This document shows, piece by piece, positions 34,739 to 45,084 of a DNA stretch of 64,000 bases (the first letter of the stretch is position 1; each line of letters opens with the position of its first letter). The stretch is from assembly GCA_947174785.1 (NCBI GenBank), contig CAMWKG010000002.1, forward strand, positions 1 to 64,000. The letters are read 5' to 3'. The position numbers and the translations under genes were made by a program. The notes under the pieces were generated by a model, which had not been told where the DNA came from, did not search any database, and was given only the letters and a program-made list of their open reading frames with translations. The DNA comes from an uncultured Mollicutes bacterium. GTDB taxonomy: Bacteria > Bacillota_I > Bacilli_A > Acholeplasmatales > Anaeroplasmataceae.

Positions 34739-35251
34739 CTAGTACCTATTATGATGAACCAAATCATCCTTGAATTTATTTTTATCATAGAATACTGTTT
34801 TATCTTTTGGGTATCCAATCGTAATTAACGCAAAGGTAAATGCGCCACCATCTACTCCTAAAATCTCATCACAGGCAGACACACGATCCTCTAAAGGATA
34901 TATTCCAATATAACAACTACCTAAACCTAAATGTGTTGCCTCAATCAAGATATTTTCTACAGCACAGGATAAATCCTGAACCTGCATATGGGGAGTGGAC
35001 AATGCTTCTTTGTTTTTTCCAATAACTGCAAGAACTGTATTACAATTCTTTAGCACTCTTGAGCCTTGTGAAACATTAGAAAGTCTTTCAATAATTGAAG
35101 CCTCATCAATGATGATATATTCCCTACTTTGTTGATTTCTAGCTGTAGGTGCAGACTCTCCAACCTTACATAACCTCAATAGTGTTTCATAATCTACTTT
35201 TTTTGAAGTGTCATATTCTCTTACACTTCTACGATTTATAATTGCATCCAT
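34739..35251 (-). CDS. Nitroreductase-family FMN oxidoreductase
   Basis: 170 residues. MDAIINRRSVREYDTSK holds the Arg-Ser-Arg FMN phosphate contacts, APTARNQQSREYIII and GLGSCYIGIYPL the other flavin blocks. Likely an NAD(P)H-dependent reductase of unknown substrate. Its ATG directly follows the polA TAA, with GAGGTG inside the end of polA, and it ends 2 nt before mutM, so it is embedded in the repair operon. Confidence 0.85.
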   Translation of the reverse strand: MDAIINRRSVREYDTSKKVDYETLLRLCKVGESAPTARNQQSREYIIIDEASIIERLSNVSQGSRVLKNCNTVLAVIGKNKEALSTPHMQVQDLSCAVENILIEATHLGLGSCYIGIYPLEDRVSACDEILGVDGGAFTFALITIGYPKDKTVFYDKNKFKDDLVHHNRY

Positions 35252-37882
35252 TTATTTCACCTCATACCAGTTTTTACCGAAGGAATCTCCAACTACAAGA
35301 GGAACATCTAAATCCATAGCTGTTTGCATATTCCTACGAACAAGCTCAAGCATGATATCCTCTTCTCCACTTGCCACCTCAAAGACTAGCTCATCATGTA
35401 CCTGAAGGAGCATTTTGCTCATCAGCTTACGCTCTTCTATTTCTTGATCCACCTTAATCATTGCAAGCTTAATAATATCTGCTGCAGTACCTTGAATTGG
35501 AGCATTCATCGCCATACGCTTACCAAATTCTCTTTGCATATAAATTTTGGAATTAATTTCTGGAATCATACGAGTACGATTTTTCAATGTTTGAACATAC
35601 CCATGTGTTTGACAAAATTCTATTGTCTCATCCATAAATACTTTTATTTCTGGATATACTTCAAAATAACGTTTGATGAAGTTGGAGGCTTCAACATTAG
35701 TGATTCCTAAATCTGATGCTAAGCCGTAGGCAGATATACCATAAATGATACCAAAGTTTACTGCCTTAGCACGTCTACGATCTTCTTTTGTTATTTCCTT
35801 TTTATCAAAAACCTCTGAAGCGGTTTTAGCATGAATATCCTCATTTGCAATAAAGGCTTCCTGTAATTTTTTAACTTTGGCCATATGCGCTAAAACTCTA
35901 AGCTCAATTTGAGAATAATCTGCAGAATATAAAATATTGTTTGAATCTGAAGGAACAAACATTTTACGAATGAGATGTCCTTCCTCTGTACGAATTGGAA
36001 TGTTTTGCAGGTTAGGATCCACACTAGACAATCTTCCTGTAGTCGTTAAAGCCTGTTGGAAAATTGTATGAACCTTTTGGTCAGGAAAAATTTGTTCCTT
36101 TAAGCCCAAAATATAGGTGGAATAAAGCTTTGTCTTCGCACGATACTCGATGATACAATCTACAATTGGATGAAGGTTCCTAATGTGTTCTAAAACTTCA
36201 ATATCCGTTGAATAGCTTGTGGCCTTCTTCTTTGGATAAGGAATTCCTAATTTATCAAATAAAATTCCACCTAATTGTTTTGGAGATGCAATATTAAAAA
36301 CCTCACCACTATACTGATAAATCTTATTTGTAAGCTCATCAATATCAGCTTCTAAAAAGCTTTGTTGACGTTCTAGCTCTTTTAAATCTACACGAACTCC
36401 TTCATATTCCATTTTACCTAAAACCCTAGAAAGTGGGATTTCAATATCTGTCATTAAGGATACCTGATTGGTTTCCTTTAATTTTGTTAAACAATCGTTT
36501 TTAAGGAAGTAAACACAATTCACCTTTTTTGCAATATGCTGAAATAACAATTCCTCATCTGCTGGAATAGCCTTTTTCGCACCTTTCCCATAGACCTGTT
36601 CATCATATAAAACATCTGCATAATCAAAGTAATCACTTACCACCTTAAACTCTTCTTTTCCTAAGGATGGATTTAAAACATAGCTGGCTAATAATAAATC
36701 AAAGTCAATACCTTTCAAATCAAAGCCCAAACGCTTTAATAAGACATACGCTCTTTTATAGTCATAAATGGACTTATGGTTTTCTTCAGATAAATATAAC
36801 TGAAAATCTATACTAGCATAAAGCATATCTTGTTTTACTATAAAGGTACCTAGCTTATTTTTTATTCCCATTGCAAGTAGTGGATACTTATGGTAATTAT
36901 ACTCAAAGGTTTCAAAGATAAAGGCAGAATATGGTAATAAAACTTCCTTTAATCTCCAAACATCCGTTATGATTTCATATTCTGTTTTTTTGGTGGACTT
37001 AGAGATTTCACCGCTACCATAAGAAACATCTTTTAGCAAAGAACGAAACTCTAGTTCTTGATAAAAGGAAATCAGTTTATCTCTATCATATTCCTTTTTC
37101 AAAGTGTCTTCTAGAGTTACAGCAATATCAAAATCTCTAATGATGGTTGCCATTTTACGACATAGTAAAGCTTGTTCATAGTTTTCCTGAATTTTAACTC
37201 CATCTGCACCTTTAATTTCATCCTTATGAGCTATAATCTCATCTAAAGAGCCAAAGGTTTGGAGGTATTTAACAGCCTTTTTCTCACCAATTCCTGGTAT
37301 ACCAGGAAGATTATCACTTTTGTCTCCCATCATAGCCTTTAAATCAATAAACTGTGAGTATTCAATCTGATATTTTTCAAAGAAGGTTTCAGGGGTATAA
37401 TCCTCTAAATCAGTCATTCCTTTTTTCGTTAAATGCACTGTGGTATTGGGACTAACAAGCTGAAGCAAATCCTTATCTGAGGAATATACATCCACATGAT
37501 ACCCTGCTTCTTCACCCTTCTTTGCCATAGTACCAATGATATCATCTGCTTCATATAAGCTTTGTTCATATTGCTTGATACGCATAATTTCTAAAAATTG
37601 TTTTATATAAGCAATCTGCATTCTAAATTCATCTGGCATTGGAGGACGACCAGCTTTATACTCTGTCATCCATTCATGACGAAGTGTTTTTTTGCCTGCA
37701 TCAAAGGCAACTAAAATCGCATCATATTTACTATTAATTAAATGATTCATCATTCTTACAAATGCATAAATAGCATTCGTATAGAGTCCTTTGGAATTCT
37801 GTGTTAAATTTCCAACTGCCGCCATACCATAATATGCACGATACATCAAAGAGTTCCCATCAACTAAAATCATTCGTTTCAT
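35252..37882 (-). CDS. polA: DNA polymerase I
   Basis: 876 residues. N-terminal 5'-3' exonuclease (LVDGNSLMYRAYYG, SDKDLLQLV, GDKSDNLPGIPGIGEKKA). The central domain has lost the proofreading acidic residues (FETFEYNYHKYPLLAMGI in place of the DTET site), as in other Bacilli. The polymerase has motif A DYSQIELRVLAH, motif B RRAKAVNFGIIYGIS and motif C QVHDELVFEV. First gene of a seven-gene replication/repair operon ending with dnaI. Confidence 0.96.
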   Translation of the reverse strand: MKRMILVDGNSLMYRAYYGMAAVGNLTQNSKGLYTNAIYAFVRMMNHLINSKYDAILVAFDAGKKTLRHEWMTEYKAGRPPMPDEFRMQIAYIKQFLEIMRIKQYEQSLYEADDIIGTMAKKGEEAGYHVDVYSSDKDLLQLVSPNTTVHLTKKGMTDLEDYTPETFFEKYQIEYSQFIDLKAMMGDKSDNLPGIPGIGEKKAVKYLQTFGSLDEIIAHKDEIKGADGVKIQENYEQALLCRKMATIIRDFDIAVTLEDTLKKEYDRDKLISFYQELEFRSLLKDVSYGSGEISKSTKKTEYEIITDVWRLKEVLLPYSAFIFETFEYNYHKYPLLAMGIKNKLGTFIVKQDMLYASIDFQLYLSEENHKSIYDYKRAYVLLKRLGFDLKGIDFDLLLASYVLNPSLGKEEFKVVSDYFDYADVLYDEQVYGKGAKKAIPADEELLFQHIAKKVNCVYFLKNDCLTKLKETNQVSLMTDIEIPLSRVLGKMEYEGVRVDLKELERQQSFLEADIDELTNKIYQYSGEVFNIASPKQLGGILFDKLGIPYPKKKATSYSTDIEVLEHIRNLHPIVDCIIEYRAKTKLYSTYILGLKEQIFPDQKVHTIFQQALTTTGRLSSVDPNLQNIPIRTEEGHLIRKMFVPSDSNNILYSADYSQIELRVLAHMAKVKKLQEAFIANEDIHAKTASEVFDKKEITKEDRRRAKAVNFGIIYGISAYGLASDLGITNVEASNFIKRYFEVYPEIKVFMDETIEFCQTHGYVQTLKNRTRMIPEINSKIYMQREFGKRMAMNAPIQGTAADIIKLAMIKVDQEIEERKLMSKMLLQVHDELVFEVASGEEDIMLELVRRNMQTAMDLDVPLVVGDSFGKNWYEVK

Positions 37883-37962
37883 CGTATCACTTCCTCATTC
37901 TTAAATATTATTATAACAAAATATGAAACAAAATAAAACAAAAAATGCAAACTAAAGAAAAA

Positions 37963-37988
37963 AAGAAGGCTCTTCTAATAGCCTTCTT
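37963..37988 (-). terminator. Terminator of the M60 peptidase gene
   Basis: AAGAAGGCT/AGCCTTCTT, 9-bp stem, followed on the minus strand by a T tract; 8 nt after the stop codon. Confidence 0.85.
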
Positions 37989-37995
37989 ACTTTTA

Positions 37996-40900
37996 TTAAT
38001 CCCAATAAACTAATGAATCGATGTTTGCATTTCCAGAACATTGAATTGAAACCTTGTGCTTACCTTGTTCTAACAAGGAAGAAATGTAAACCATAACAAC
38101 ACCTGAACCCTCTTTCAATTCAATGCTATCTATCTTTTTACCATCAATGTAAACCTCAAAGTCATGTCCTAAACTGCTAGAAGATAGAATACCAAACTGA
38201 GTTCCTTCAAATTCGTATTCAACTTTTGAATTCTTTTTTCCAACATATACATGACCAAAGCTTGATAACATAGACTTTGGATCCCACTTCCCCTTCATAG
38301 TTACATCTGGAGAGTCTAAGGATATTTTATGTCCATTATTAATTTCAAAAACCTTTGCAAACTGAATCTCACTTAAAATAATATAAGATCCTGAAGATTT
38401 CGTAATTGTCAATCGATAGTACCTAAAGGTTTGTGCTTCTTCAAAATTTGCAATAACACTTGTATTGGTTCTTTTTACACCCTCAAATTTTCCTATTTCA
38501 AAGAAGGTTGTTCCATCTAGACTTCCTTCTAATACAAAATCAGTAGGGCAATGATAATCTCCATTTGGTCTATACTGAGTCAGCATTGTCATTTGATTAG
38601 CTGTAATCTCTTTTCCTAAATCCACTGTTAATACTAAAGGCTTTTGTGCGGAGGCAGTATAATTTGTATGCATAAAGGTATTAGTATTACCATCCACGAG
38701 ATTTTCAATCTTATGATCATTTTTATTCCAAGGAGAATAATTTTCTGAACTTACTAAAGTAGCAGAATCCTTATAATAGATATTATCCTTATAATCATAA
38801 GAATATGTTCTCTTATAGAAATAATCTGTCTCGAATTTAGCCTTGTTTGGTACATAAGAATTTCTATAGGCTGTTGCGTAAGCCATAGATGTAGGAGCAA
38901 TTGGAGTTACATTACTTGCTTCTGCCTCTGTAACTTCTTTACCTTGAGCATTAAAATACTTTGTGATTTCTTTGCCATTTTCATCTGTTGTTGTTTGAAT
39001 TGTATAGGTAGGCGTTGTCCACTGAGACACACCAAGACCTATATAAGGCGTTGTATCACTTGCCTGTGTAATCAGTACAGTTTTATAATAAATCCAGCTT
39101 TCTTCTTCTGTAATTTCTACATCAATATAAGTATTTTCATCATTTAATCTAAATTGAGCACTATTACTGATAACTTTTTCGTCTTCAATCTTTGCAGCAA
39201 GTTTAAATGTCTTACCCTCATCTTCAGAAATATATAATGCACAATTATTTCTTCCACGTAAGGCAATACGATATTTTCCAGTTGCCTCAAAGAAAAGTTT
39301 TCCTTTCACTTCAACAACACTATTATCAGGTACGATATGATCTGGATGCTGAGTATTACCTTTTGGAGCATACCAAATATCTGTGTTACTATTTTGAGTA
39401 AAGTTAATATTGTCAGCTTCTTTTTTGTCCTTATAGCCTGCATAATTGTTATTATATGCTTCTATAGCACTTGTATAGCCTTTACCTTCTTCATAAGAAT
39501 AGGTTGTACGCTCTACTATTGTTTTTGTTCTTTCATGAGTTTGTTCAAATTCTAATACTAAATCTACATCTTCAACCTCAAAGGCATGATCGTCCTTAGT
39601 GATTTCTAAGGTTACATATATCTTACCAGAACGTAGTTCATCATTTGGTTTAAAGGTATAAATATAATCAGAATCCACTTTCTTTTCAAATTTTCCATTT
39701 ACTTCTTTTGAATCAACACTTTTAATCTTATAACTAAATCCTTTTGGAATAACAACACTACCACTCGCATACTGGCCATTCTCTTCGGTATATGGTGATA
39801 AATCCACCTCATATTCACTTCCATAATTGATTACAAATGGCTGTTGAGTTTCAATGTATCTCTTTTCTCCATCGTAATTATAGCTTCTTCCTGTCTGATA
39901 TACACTAGAAACTGGAACAAACATTGGATAAGATGATTGTTGTTGATGTAAAGATGCTTTATAGTTATCTCCGTTGGAGTAAGTATTGGTTAATCCTGCA
40001 TAATAGGACATATCATAATGAACCGTATTACCCCAATTTACAAAATAAGCTTCACCATTTCCTTTGGAGGATTTCATAAACGCATCCTGTCCAAAATTAT
40101 GTAATAGGGTTGCATATACCGCAAGACCATTTGTACTACTGATAGAATTTGCATTTACTCTGCTTAAAGCCCAAGAAGCACTTGTGTAATTATTCCAACC
40201 GCCAAGACCAGCAGCTCCATAGGAACCTATCTGACGCTTAGAAGATATTTTAGTAAATAAACTATATTCAACAATGTTTAAAGCATTGTTTGTTACCTCT
40301 CCATCGGCTCCGCCACCACAGCCATAGCCTTGGAAGTTATGATTATATTCATGCATATTTCCCCATGAACCACCACTGACTAATCCTTCATAGTTCAGTG
40401 ATCCATTCATCCAGTCCATTGGACAGTTTACAGAACCTTGTCCTGGGAAGGCAACAGCCGCACCAGCTGCAACAAAAGGATCATACAAGAAAACAATGCC
40501 TTGTTTACTTCTTTGAGTTGATACTAAAGAGATTTTGTCCCATAAAACTGCTGCATCATAGATTTGTTCATAGTTAAACTTTTCTGCATATTTTTTAGGA
40601 CCAGAATGTAGAACACCATATTCCCATACCTCTAAATCAAAATATGGAGTAGATGTTTTAGCATTTGCATTAAACTCTTCTTCAGTTGTATAACCCAAGA
40701 TAAAGTGTGAATAGTTAACTGCTCCTGAAATTGTAGTTGAAAAAGTTACACTTTCGTTTCTAATGTAGATTGGTCCACCTAAGAAGGAACCAATATAGGC
40801 GGTGTAAATACCTTTTTTCTCATCAAGAATTGCAGTATCCTTATCCACATTCAAGGTATTTAAAATAACAGGGAAACGATTCATCGCATTTTTTTGTACC

Positions 40901-41841
40901 CAAATGTTGTTTGCCTTACTATTATATAATGCTTGTCCTATATGAATTACGATTCCACCTGTTGCATCCATATCCTCTTTAGAGATTTCAATTTTAACGA
41001 CTTCTCCTGCTGGAGCATATAAACCAGTTATACCATAGCCTCTATCATAGCCTCTAGGTCCCATTGTAATACGCTTTACAACACCTGGTTCATCATCATT
41101 GACATCACCCAAATACATACCTATAGATGCAGAATGCTTATATAGTTTATCTGGAGTATTTGGACCAGATGGTGTATCATAATTTCCAAGATAAAGATTT
41201 CCATCCTTGTCCATTCTATCCCAAGTATTCTTTGGGAAGCCATCTGAACCAATTCTTGTTTTTGTGGATGCTAAATTCCAAGATTCATTGATGAGTGCAT
41301 TTCTTTTAGCTACTGCTTCATCACTACTACCAATAACAGACTTTAAAGTTGAACCATATTTTGGATATGCTTCAAGTCCTTCGTTACTAACCTCTGGAAT
41401 ATTACGCTTAACAGTTCCCAAATATTCTGTTTCATACTCAACTTTAGTTGTTGTTTTATAAGGATTAATATAAGCATCATTATTATTTGAGCATGATCTA
41501 ACACATAATATAATGACTATAACCAATGCAAATAATATGACAAATCCAACTGCAGTTAAAATAGATACTATTTTAGTTTTCTTATTGGAATCATCCTTAT
41601 GAGATGGTTCTTCCTTTTTTATTTCTTTTGCAGTTTCTTTTTGTTTTGGTGCAGCAGTTGATTTCGCTGATGCACTTGCTGGCTTTTTAGTTTCTGATGG
41701 AGTCTTTTTAGCTGTCGTTGTAGGTTTAGACGTAGACTCTTTTGTTGTATTCTTAGCTGTTGTTGAGGCCTTTGAAGTAGCCGTACTCTTCTTTGTAGGT
41801 TCTTTAACAGTAGATGTTTTTGTTGTTTTAGTTTCTGGCAT
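37996..41841 (-). CDS. Membrane-anchored M60 (enhancin-like) peptidase with discoidin domain
   Basis: About 1281 residues. A cytosolic N-terminal tail of about 88 residues is almost only Lys, Thr, Ser, Ala and Pro; one membrane helix follows (about 90–114). The M60 domain (about 230–640) has the zinc site HEYNH (497–501) and the downstream Glu in GADGEV. Further on come a β-rich PA14-like region (about 800–925) and an F5/8-type C discoidin domain (about 1045–1165), and a final β domain. M60 peptidases cleave mucin-type glycoproteins, and discoidin-like domains bind glycans, so a host-mucin role is likely. ATG at 41841 has GGAAGGTG upstream. Own promoter and terminator. Confidence 0.88.
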   Translation of the reverse strand: MPETKTTKTSTVKEPTKKSTATSKASTTAKNTTKESTSKPTTTAKKTPSETKKPASASAKSTAAPKQKETAKEIKKEEPSHKDDSNKKTKIVSILTAVGFVILFALVIVIILCVRSCSNNNDAYINPYKTTTKVEYETEYLGTVKRNIPEVSNEGLEAYPKYGSTLKSVIGSSDEAVAKRNALINESWNLASTKTRIGSDGFPKNTWDRMDKDGNLYLGNYDTPSGPNTPDKLYKHSASIGMYLGDVNDDEPGVVKRITMGPRGYDRGYGITGLYAPAGEVVKIEISKEDMDATGGIVIHIGQALYNSKANNIWVQKNAMNRFPVILNTLNVDKDTAILDEKKGIYTAYIGSFLGGPIYIRNESVTFSTTISGAVNYSHFILGYTTEEEFNANAKTSTPYFDLEVWEYGVLHSGPKKYAEKFNYEQIYDAAVLWDKISLVSTQRSKQGIVFLYDPFVAAGAAVAFPGQGSVNCPMDWMNGSLNYEGLVSGGSWGNMHEYNHNFQGYGCGGGADGEVTNNALNIVEYSLFTKISSKRQIGSYGAAGLGGWNNYTSASWALSRVNANSISSTNGLAVYATLLHNFGQDAFMKSSKGNGEAYFVNWGNTVHYDMSYYAGLTNTYSNGDNYKASLHQQQSSYPMFVPVSSVYQTGRSYNYDGEKRYIETQQPFVINYGSEYEVDLSPYTEENGQYASGSVVIPKGFSYKIKSVDSKEVNGKFEKKVDSDYIYTFKPNDELRSGKIYVTLEITKDDHAFEVEDVDLVLEFEQTHERTKTIVERTTYSYEEGKGYTSAIEAYNNNYAGYKDKKEADNINFTQNSNTDIWYAPKGNTQHPDHIVPDNSVVEVKGKLFFEATGKYRIALRGRNNCALYISEDEGKTFKLAAKIEDEKVISNSAQFRLNDENTYIDVEITEEESWIYYKTVLITQASDTTPYIGLGVSQWTTPTYTIQTTTDENGKEITKYFNAQGKEVTEAEASNVTPIAPTSMAYATAYRNSYVPNKAKFETDYFYKRTYSYDYKDNIYYKDSATLVSSENYSPWNKNDHKIENLVDGNTNTFMHTNYTASAQKPLVLTVDLGKEITANQMTMLTQYRPNGDYHCPTDFVLEGSLDGTTFFEIGKFEGVKRTNTSVIANFEEAQTFRYYRLTITKSSGSYIILSEIQFAKVFEINNGHKISLDSPDVTMKGKWDPKSMLSSFGHVYVGKKNSKVEYEFEGTQFGILSSSSLGHDFEVYIDGKKIDSIELKEGSGVVMVYISSLLEQGKHKVSIQCSGNANIDSLVYWD

Positions 41842-41868
41842 AATATGCACCTTCCTTAAATATTATTT

Positions 41869-41898
41869 ATTATATCATATTTCTAGTATTATCTACAA
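41869..41898 (-). promoter_or_regulatory. M60 peptidase promoter
   Basis: TTGTAG (41898–41893), 18-bp spacer, TATAAT (41874–41869) on the minus strand, 28 nt before the ATG. Confidence 0.65.
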
Positions 41899-41925
41899 TA
41901 AATTATCCTATTTTTTACAATAAAA

Positions 41926-41959
41926 AAGCAAGAAAAATTTTATTTTTAATTTCTTGCTT
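41926..41959 (-). terminator. Terminator of the adhE–yhbY operon
   Basis: AAGCAAGAAA/TTTCTTGCTT, 10-bp stem with an AT loop and T tract, 14 nt past the yhbY stop. Confidence 0.8.
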
Positions 41960-41973
41960 TCCTTTAAACAATA

Positions 41974-42273
41974 TTATTTTTTTAAAGGTAATAGTATTGG
42001 ATTTTTTGCATCCTCTGAATGCTTATATAAAACTAAAATATGACCTATTTTTTGAACCAATTCAATATCAACTTCACTCAAGAAAGGTTCTATTTCCTCA
42101 AGTGTCACACTAGAATTATTAAGAATACTCACCTTCATAAGCTCGTGCTTTTTCAAATAATTCAACAAATCAGTTCTTAAATTCTCACTTAGTCCATCTT
42201 TTCCAATTTGAAAGCATGCCTTTAGTGGATGAGCTAAGCTTTTTAAATAAGCCTTTTGTTTAGGTGTTAACAT
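41974..42273 (-). CDS. yhbY: YhbY-family CRM-domain RNA-binding protein
   Basis: About 99 residues: MLTPKQKAYLKSLAHPLKAC, then FQIGKDGLSENLRTDLLNYL and the HEL-KVSILNN block, the single CRM fold. YhbY binds the large ribosomal subunit precursor. ATG at 42273 is 1 nt after the adhE stop, with the ribosome site inside adhE. Being downstream of adhE is unusual; in Bacillus it sits with the GTPase yqeH and aroE. Confidence 0.88.
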   Translation of the reverse strand: MLTPKQKAYLKSLAHPLKACFQIGKDGLSENLRTDLLNYLKKHELMKVSILNNSSVTLEEIEPFLSEVDIELVQKIGHILVLYKHSEDAKNPILLPLKK

Positions 42274-42274
42274 A

Positions 42275-44902
42275 TTAGTTTTCCTTTTCAAAGAATTCTT
42301 CTGTATAGTATGCATCCTTTAAAATCTTTTGCATATCTTCAACCATTGGAACTCTTGGGTTTGCTGGTGAACATTGGTCCTCGTATGCTAAATAAGCTAA
42401 TTTCTCTAAAGCTGCTAAATATTCCTTTTCATCAAGTCCTTGACTCTTAAAGTTCATCTTGATGCCACATTTCATACCTAACTCACCACAAGCTTTTGCA
42501 TAGGATTCTACTCCCTCTTCAACTGTTGAAGCAGGTAAACCAAGAATTCTTGCAAGCTCGGCATACTTTTCATCAGCACGATAGTAATTATACTTTGGCC
42601 ATGTAGAAAGCTTTTGAGGCTTTGTACCATTATAACGTACAGTAAATGGTAATAGGATTGCATTAGCACGACCATGAGGAACATGGAATTCTGCACCAAT
42701 CTTATGTGCCATAGAGTGGTTCATACCTAGGAATGCATTAGCAAATGCCATACCAGCAAGTGCAGATGCATTGTGCATTTTTTCACGTGCTTCTGGATCA
42801 TTTGGTCCATTTTTATAAGCACGCTCTAAATAAGCAAATACCATCTTAATTGCTTGAATTGCTAAACCATCTGTAAAGTCAGATGCAAGTGTAGAAACAA
42901 ATGCTTCTGTTGCATGGGTTAAAACATCCATACCTGTATCTGCTGTAATAGCCTTTGGTAAACCCATAGTTAATGCTGGGTCAATAATTGCAACGGTTGG
43001 AGTTAAAGAGTAATCGGTTAATGGATACTTCTTATGCTCTACCTTATCTGTGATAACAGCAAATGGAGTTACCTCAGAACCAGTTCCTGAAGTAGTTGGA
43101 ATACAAACTAGGTTAGCCTTCTTACCTAATTCTGGATACTGGAATGCACGTTTACGGATATCCATAAACTTTTGTTTTAAGTCATTAAAGTTAACCTCTG
43201 GATGTTCATAGAATAACCACATACCCTTAGCAGCATCCATTGCAGAACCTCCACCTAAAGCAATGATTGTATCAGGCTCAAAGGAACGCATTAATTGTAC
43301 TCCCTTTAAAACAGTTTGAATAGATGGGTCTGATTCTACATCACAGAATAATTGATGCTGAACCTCTGGACTTCTAAGCTTTAACTGGTCAGTTACACGA
43401 TTGACATAGCCTAAATCCACCATAGAACGGTCAGTAACAATAATTACCTTACTCATTTCTTTCATTTGATGTAAGTATTCAATTGAATTTCTTTCAAAAT
43501 AAATTTTAGCAGGAACCTTAAACCATTGCATATTGTTTCTTCTTTGACCTACTTTCTTCACATTTAATAGATTGATGGCACTTACGTTACCAGCAACTGA
43601 GTTATGACCATAAGAACCACATCCTAAAGTCAAGGATGGAATAAAGGAGTTATATACATTACCTATTCCACCAAAGGTTGATGGTGAATTTGCAATAATA
43701 CGAATTGCAGGAATGATATCACCAAAACGCTTTGTCAATGCTTCATCAGCAGTATGAATAGCAGCGGAGTGTCCTAAACCATTAAATTCTACCATTTGTT
43801 TAGAAAGTTCAATCCCTTCTTCAGTCGTGCTTGATTTTAATACTGCTAAAACTGGAGAAAGCTTTTCTCTTGTAAGAGGCTCATCAACACCAACCTTCTT
43901 ACAAGCAACACATAGGATAACTGTATTTTTTGGAACGTCAAATCCAGCCTCATGTGCAATAAAGCTTGCACTCTTACCAACGATAACTGGGTTTAGCTTA
44001 GCTAAAGGCTTATCTTCATCCTTTTCAACACCAAACATATACTTCTCTAATTTTTTCTTTTCTGCATTTGTTACAAAATAAGCACCAAAGGATTTAAATT
44101 CTTTCACTGTTTCATCATAGATTTCTTTATCAATAACAACAGCCTGTTCTGATGCACAAATCATACCATTGTCAAATGACTTAGACATTACAATATCATT
44201 GACAGCCTGACGAATATTACAAGTCTTTTCCATATAAGCTGGAACATTACCAGCACCTACACCTAAAGCAGGTTTTCCACAAGAGTATGCTGCCTTAACC
44301 ATTGCATTACCACCTGTTGCTAGGATGGTTGCAACGGAAGGATGGTTCATTAAAGCACTTGTTGCATCCATACTTGGATGTTCAATCCACTGAATACAGT
44401 ACTCAGGAGCTCCAGCTTCTACTGCAGCATCATATACGACCTTAGCTGCTGCAACAGAACACTTCTGTGCACTTGGATGGAAAGCAAAGATAATAGGATT
44501 TCTAGTCTTCAAACAGATTAATGCTTTAAAAATAGCTGTTGAAGTTGGATTGGTTACTGGGGTAATACCAGCAACAATACCTACAGGCTCTGCTAAGTCT
44601 GTTACACCAGTTACAGGATCCTCACTAATCACACCTACTGTTTTGGTACGCTTCATATTATGTGTAACGTATTCACATGCAAATAAATTCTTTGTGGCTT
44701 TATCTTCAAAAACACCACGCTTTGTTTCTTCTATTGCAAGCTTTGCAAGCTCACCATGCTTGTCTAGTGCTGCAACAGAACACTTCGCAACAATGTAATC
44801 AATCTGTTCTTGAGTAAAAGATGCATAAGCATTTAAAGCCTTAGTTGCATTTTCACATAAAAGATTTACTTCATCTTGAAAAGATAATTTATTTTCTTCC
44901 AT
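42275..44902 (-). CDS. adhE: Bifunctional acetaldehyde-CoA / alcohol dehydrogenase AdhE
   Basis: About 875 residues, standard for AdhE. The N-terminal aldehyde dehydrogenase domain has the catalytic Cys in GMICASEQAV and PVTNPTSTAIFKAL; the C-terminal iron alcohol dehydrogenase has GGGSAMDAAKGMW and the metal histidines in HSMAHKIGAEFHVPHGRANA. It turns acetyl-CoA into ethanol and reoxidises NADH in fermentation. ATG at 44902 follows TGGAGGAAT; the longer in-frame reading is unsupported. The leader has GTAAAACGTTTAC (about 44967–44979), an imperfect cre-like palindrome, so catabolite control is possible. Confidence 0.95.
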   Translation of the reverse strand: MEENKLSFQDEVNLLCENATKALNAYASFTQEQIDYIVAKCSVAALDKHGELAKLAIEETKRGVFEDKATKNLFACEYVTHNMKRTKTVGVISEDPVTGVTDLAEPVGIVAGITPVTNPTSTAIFKALICLKTRNPIIFAFHPSAQKCSVAAAKVVYDAAVEAGAPEYCIQWIEHPSMDATSALMNHPSVATILATGGNAMVKAAYSCGKPALGVGAGNVPAYMEKTCNIRQAVNDIVMSKSFDNGMICASEQAVVIDKEIYDETVKEFKSFGAYFVTNAEKKKLEKYMFGVEKDEDKPLAKLNPVIVGKSASFIAHEAGFDVPKNTVILCVACKKVGVDEPLTREKLSPVLAVLKSSTTEEGIELSKQMVEFNGLGHSAAIHTADEALTKRFGDIIPAIRIIANSPSTFGGIGNVYNSFIPSLTLGCGSYGHNSVAGNVSAINLLNVKKVGQRRNNMQWFKVPAKIYFERNSIEYLHQMKEMSKVIIVTDRSMVDLGYVNRVTDQLKLRSPEVQHQLFCDVESDPSIQTVLKGVQLMRSFEPDTIIALGGGSAMDAAKGMWLFYEHPEVNFNDLKQKFMDIRKRAFQYPELGKKANLVCIPTTSGTGSEVTPFAVITDKVEHKKYPLTDYSLTPTVAIIDPALTMGLPKAITADTGMDVLTHATEAFVSTLASDFTDGLAIQAIKMVFAYLERAYKNGPNDPEAREKMHNASALAGMAFANAFLGMNHSMAHKIGAEFHVPHGRANAILLPFTVRYNGTKPQKLSTWPKYNYYRADEKYAELARILGLPASTVEEGVESYAKACGELGMKCGIKMNFKSQGLDEKEYLAALEKLAYLAYEDQCSPANPRVPMVEDMQKILKDAYYTEEFFEKEN

Positions 44903-45056
44903 AGTATTCCTCCATAGTTTATCTTCATCATTATTATACATTAAAATACACAACATAATACAAGTAAACGTTTTACTTTGAAACAAATTTTGAAGAGCTG
45001 ACAAACTTATACTTTTTTTTACATTTGCACAAATAAATAGAGTATTCATAAAAAAA

Positions 45057-45078
45057 TCCTACCCCCTTTGGGATAGGA
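45057..45078 (-). terminator. Terminator of the rubrerythrin gene
   Basis: CCTATCCC/GGGGTAGG stem (one wobble pair) and a T tract on the minus strand, 7 nt after the stop. Confidence 0.8.
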
Positions 45079-45084
45079 AATATT

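Noticed and set aside
42508-42699. Small reading frames on either strand within adhE, the M60 gene and polA
   Set aside because: They lie inside conserved coding sequence in other frames and have no ribosome sites.
44903-45049. 49-residue N-terminal extension of AdhE
   Set aside because: The normal AdhE start at 44902 has a strong GGAGG site, and the extension covers the leader and promoter region with no family similarity.
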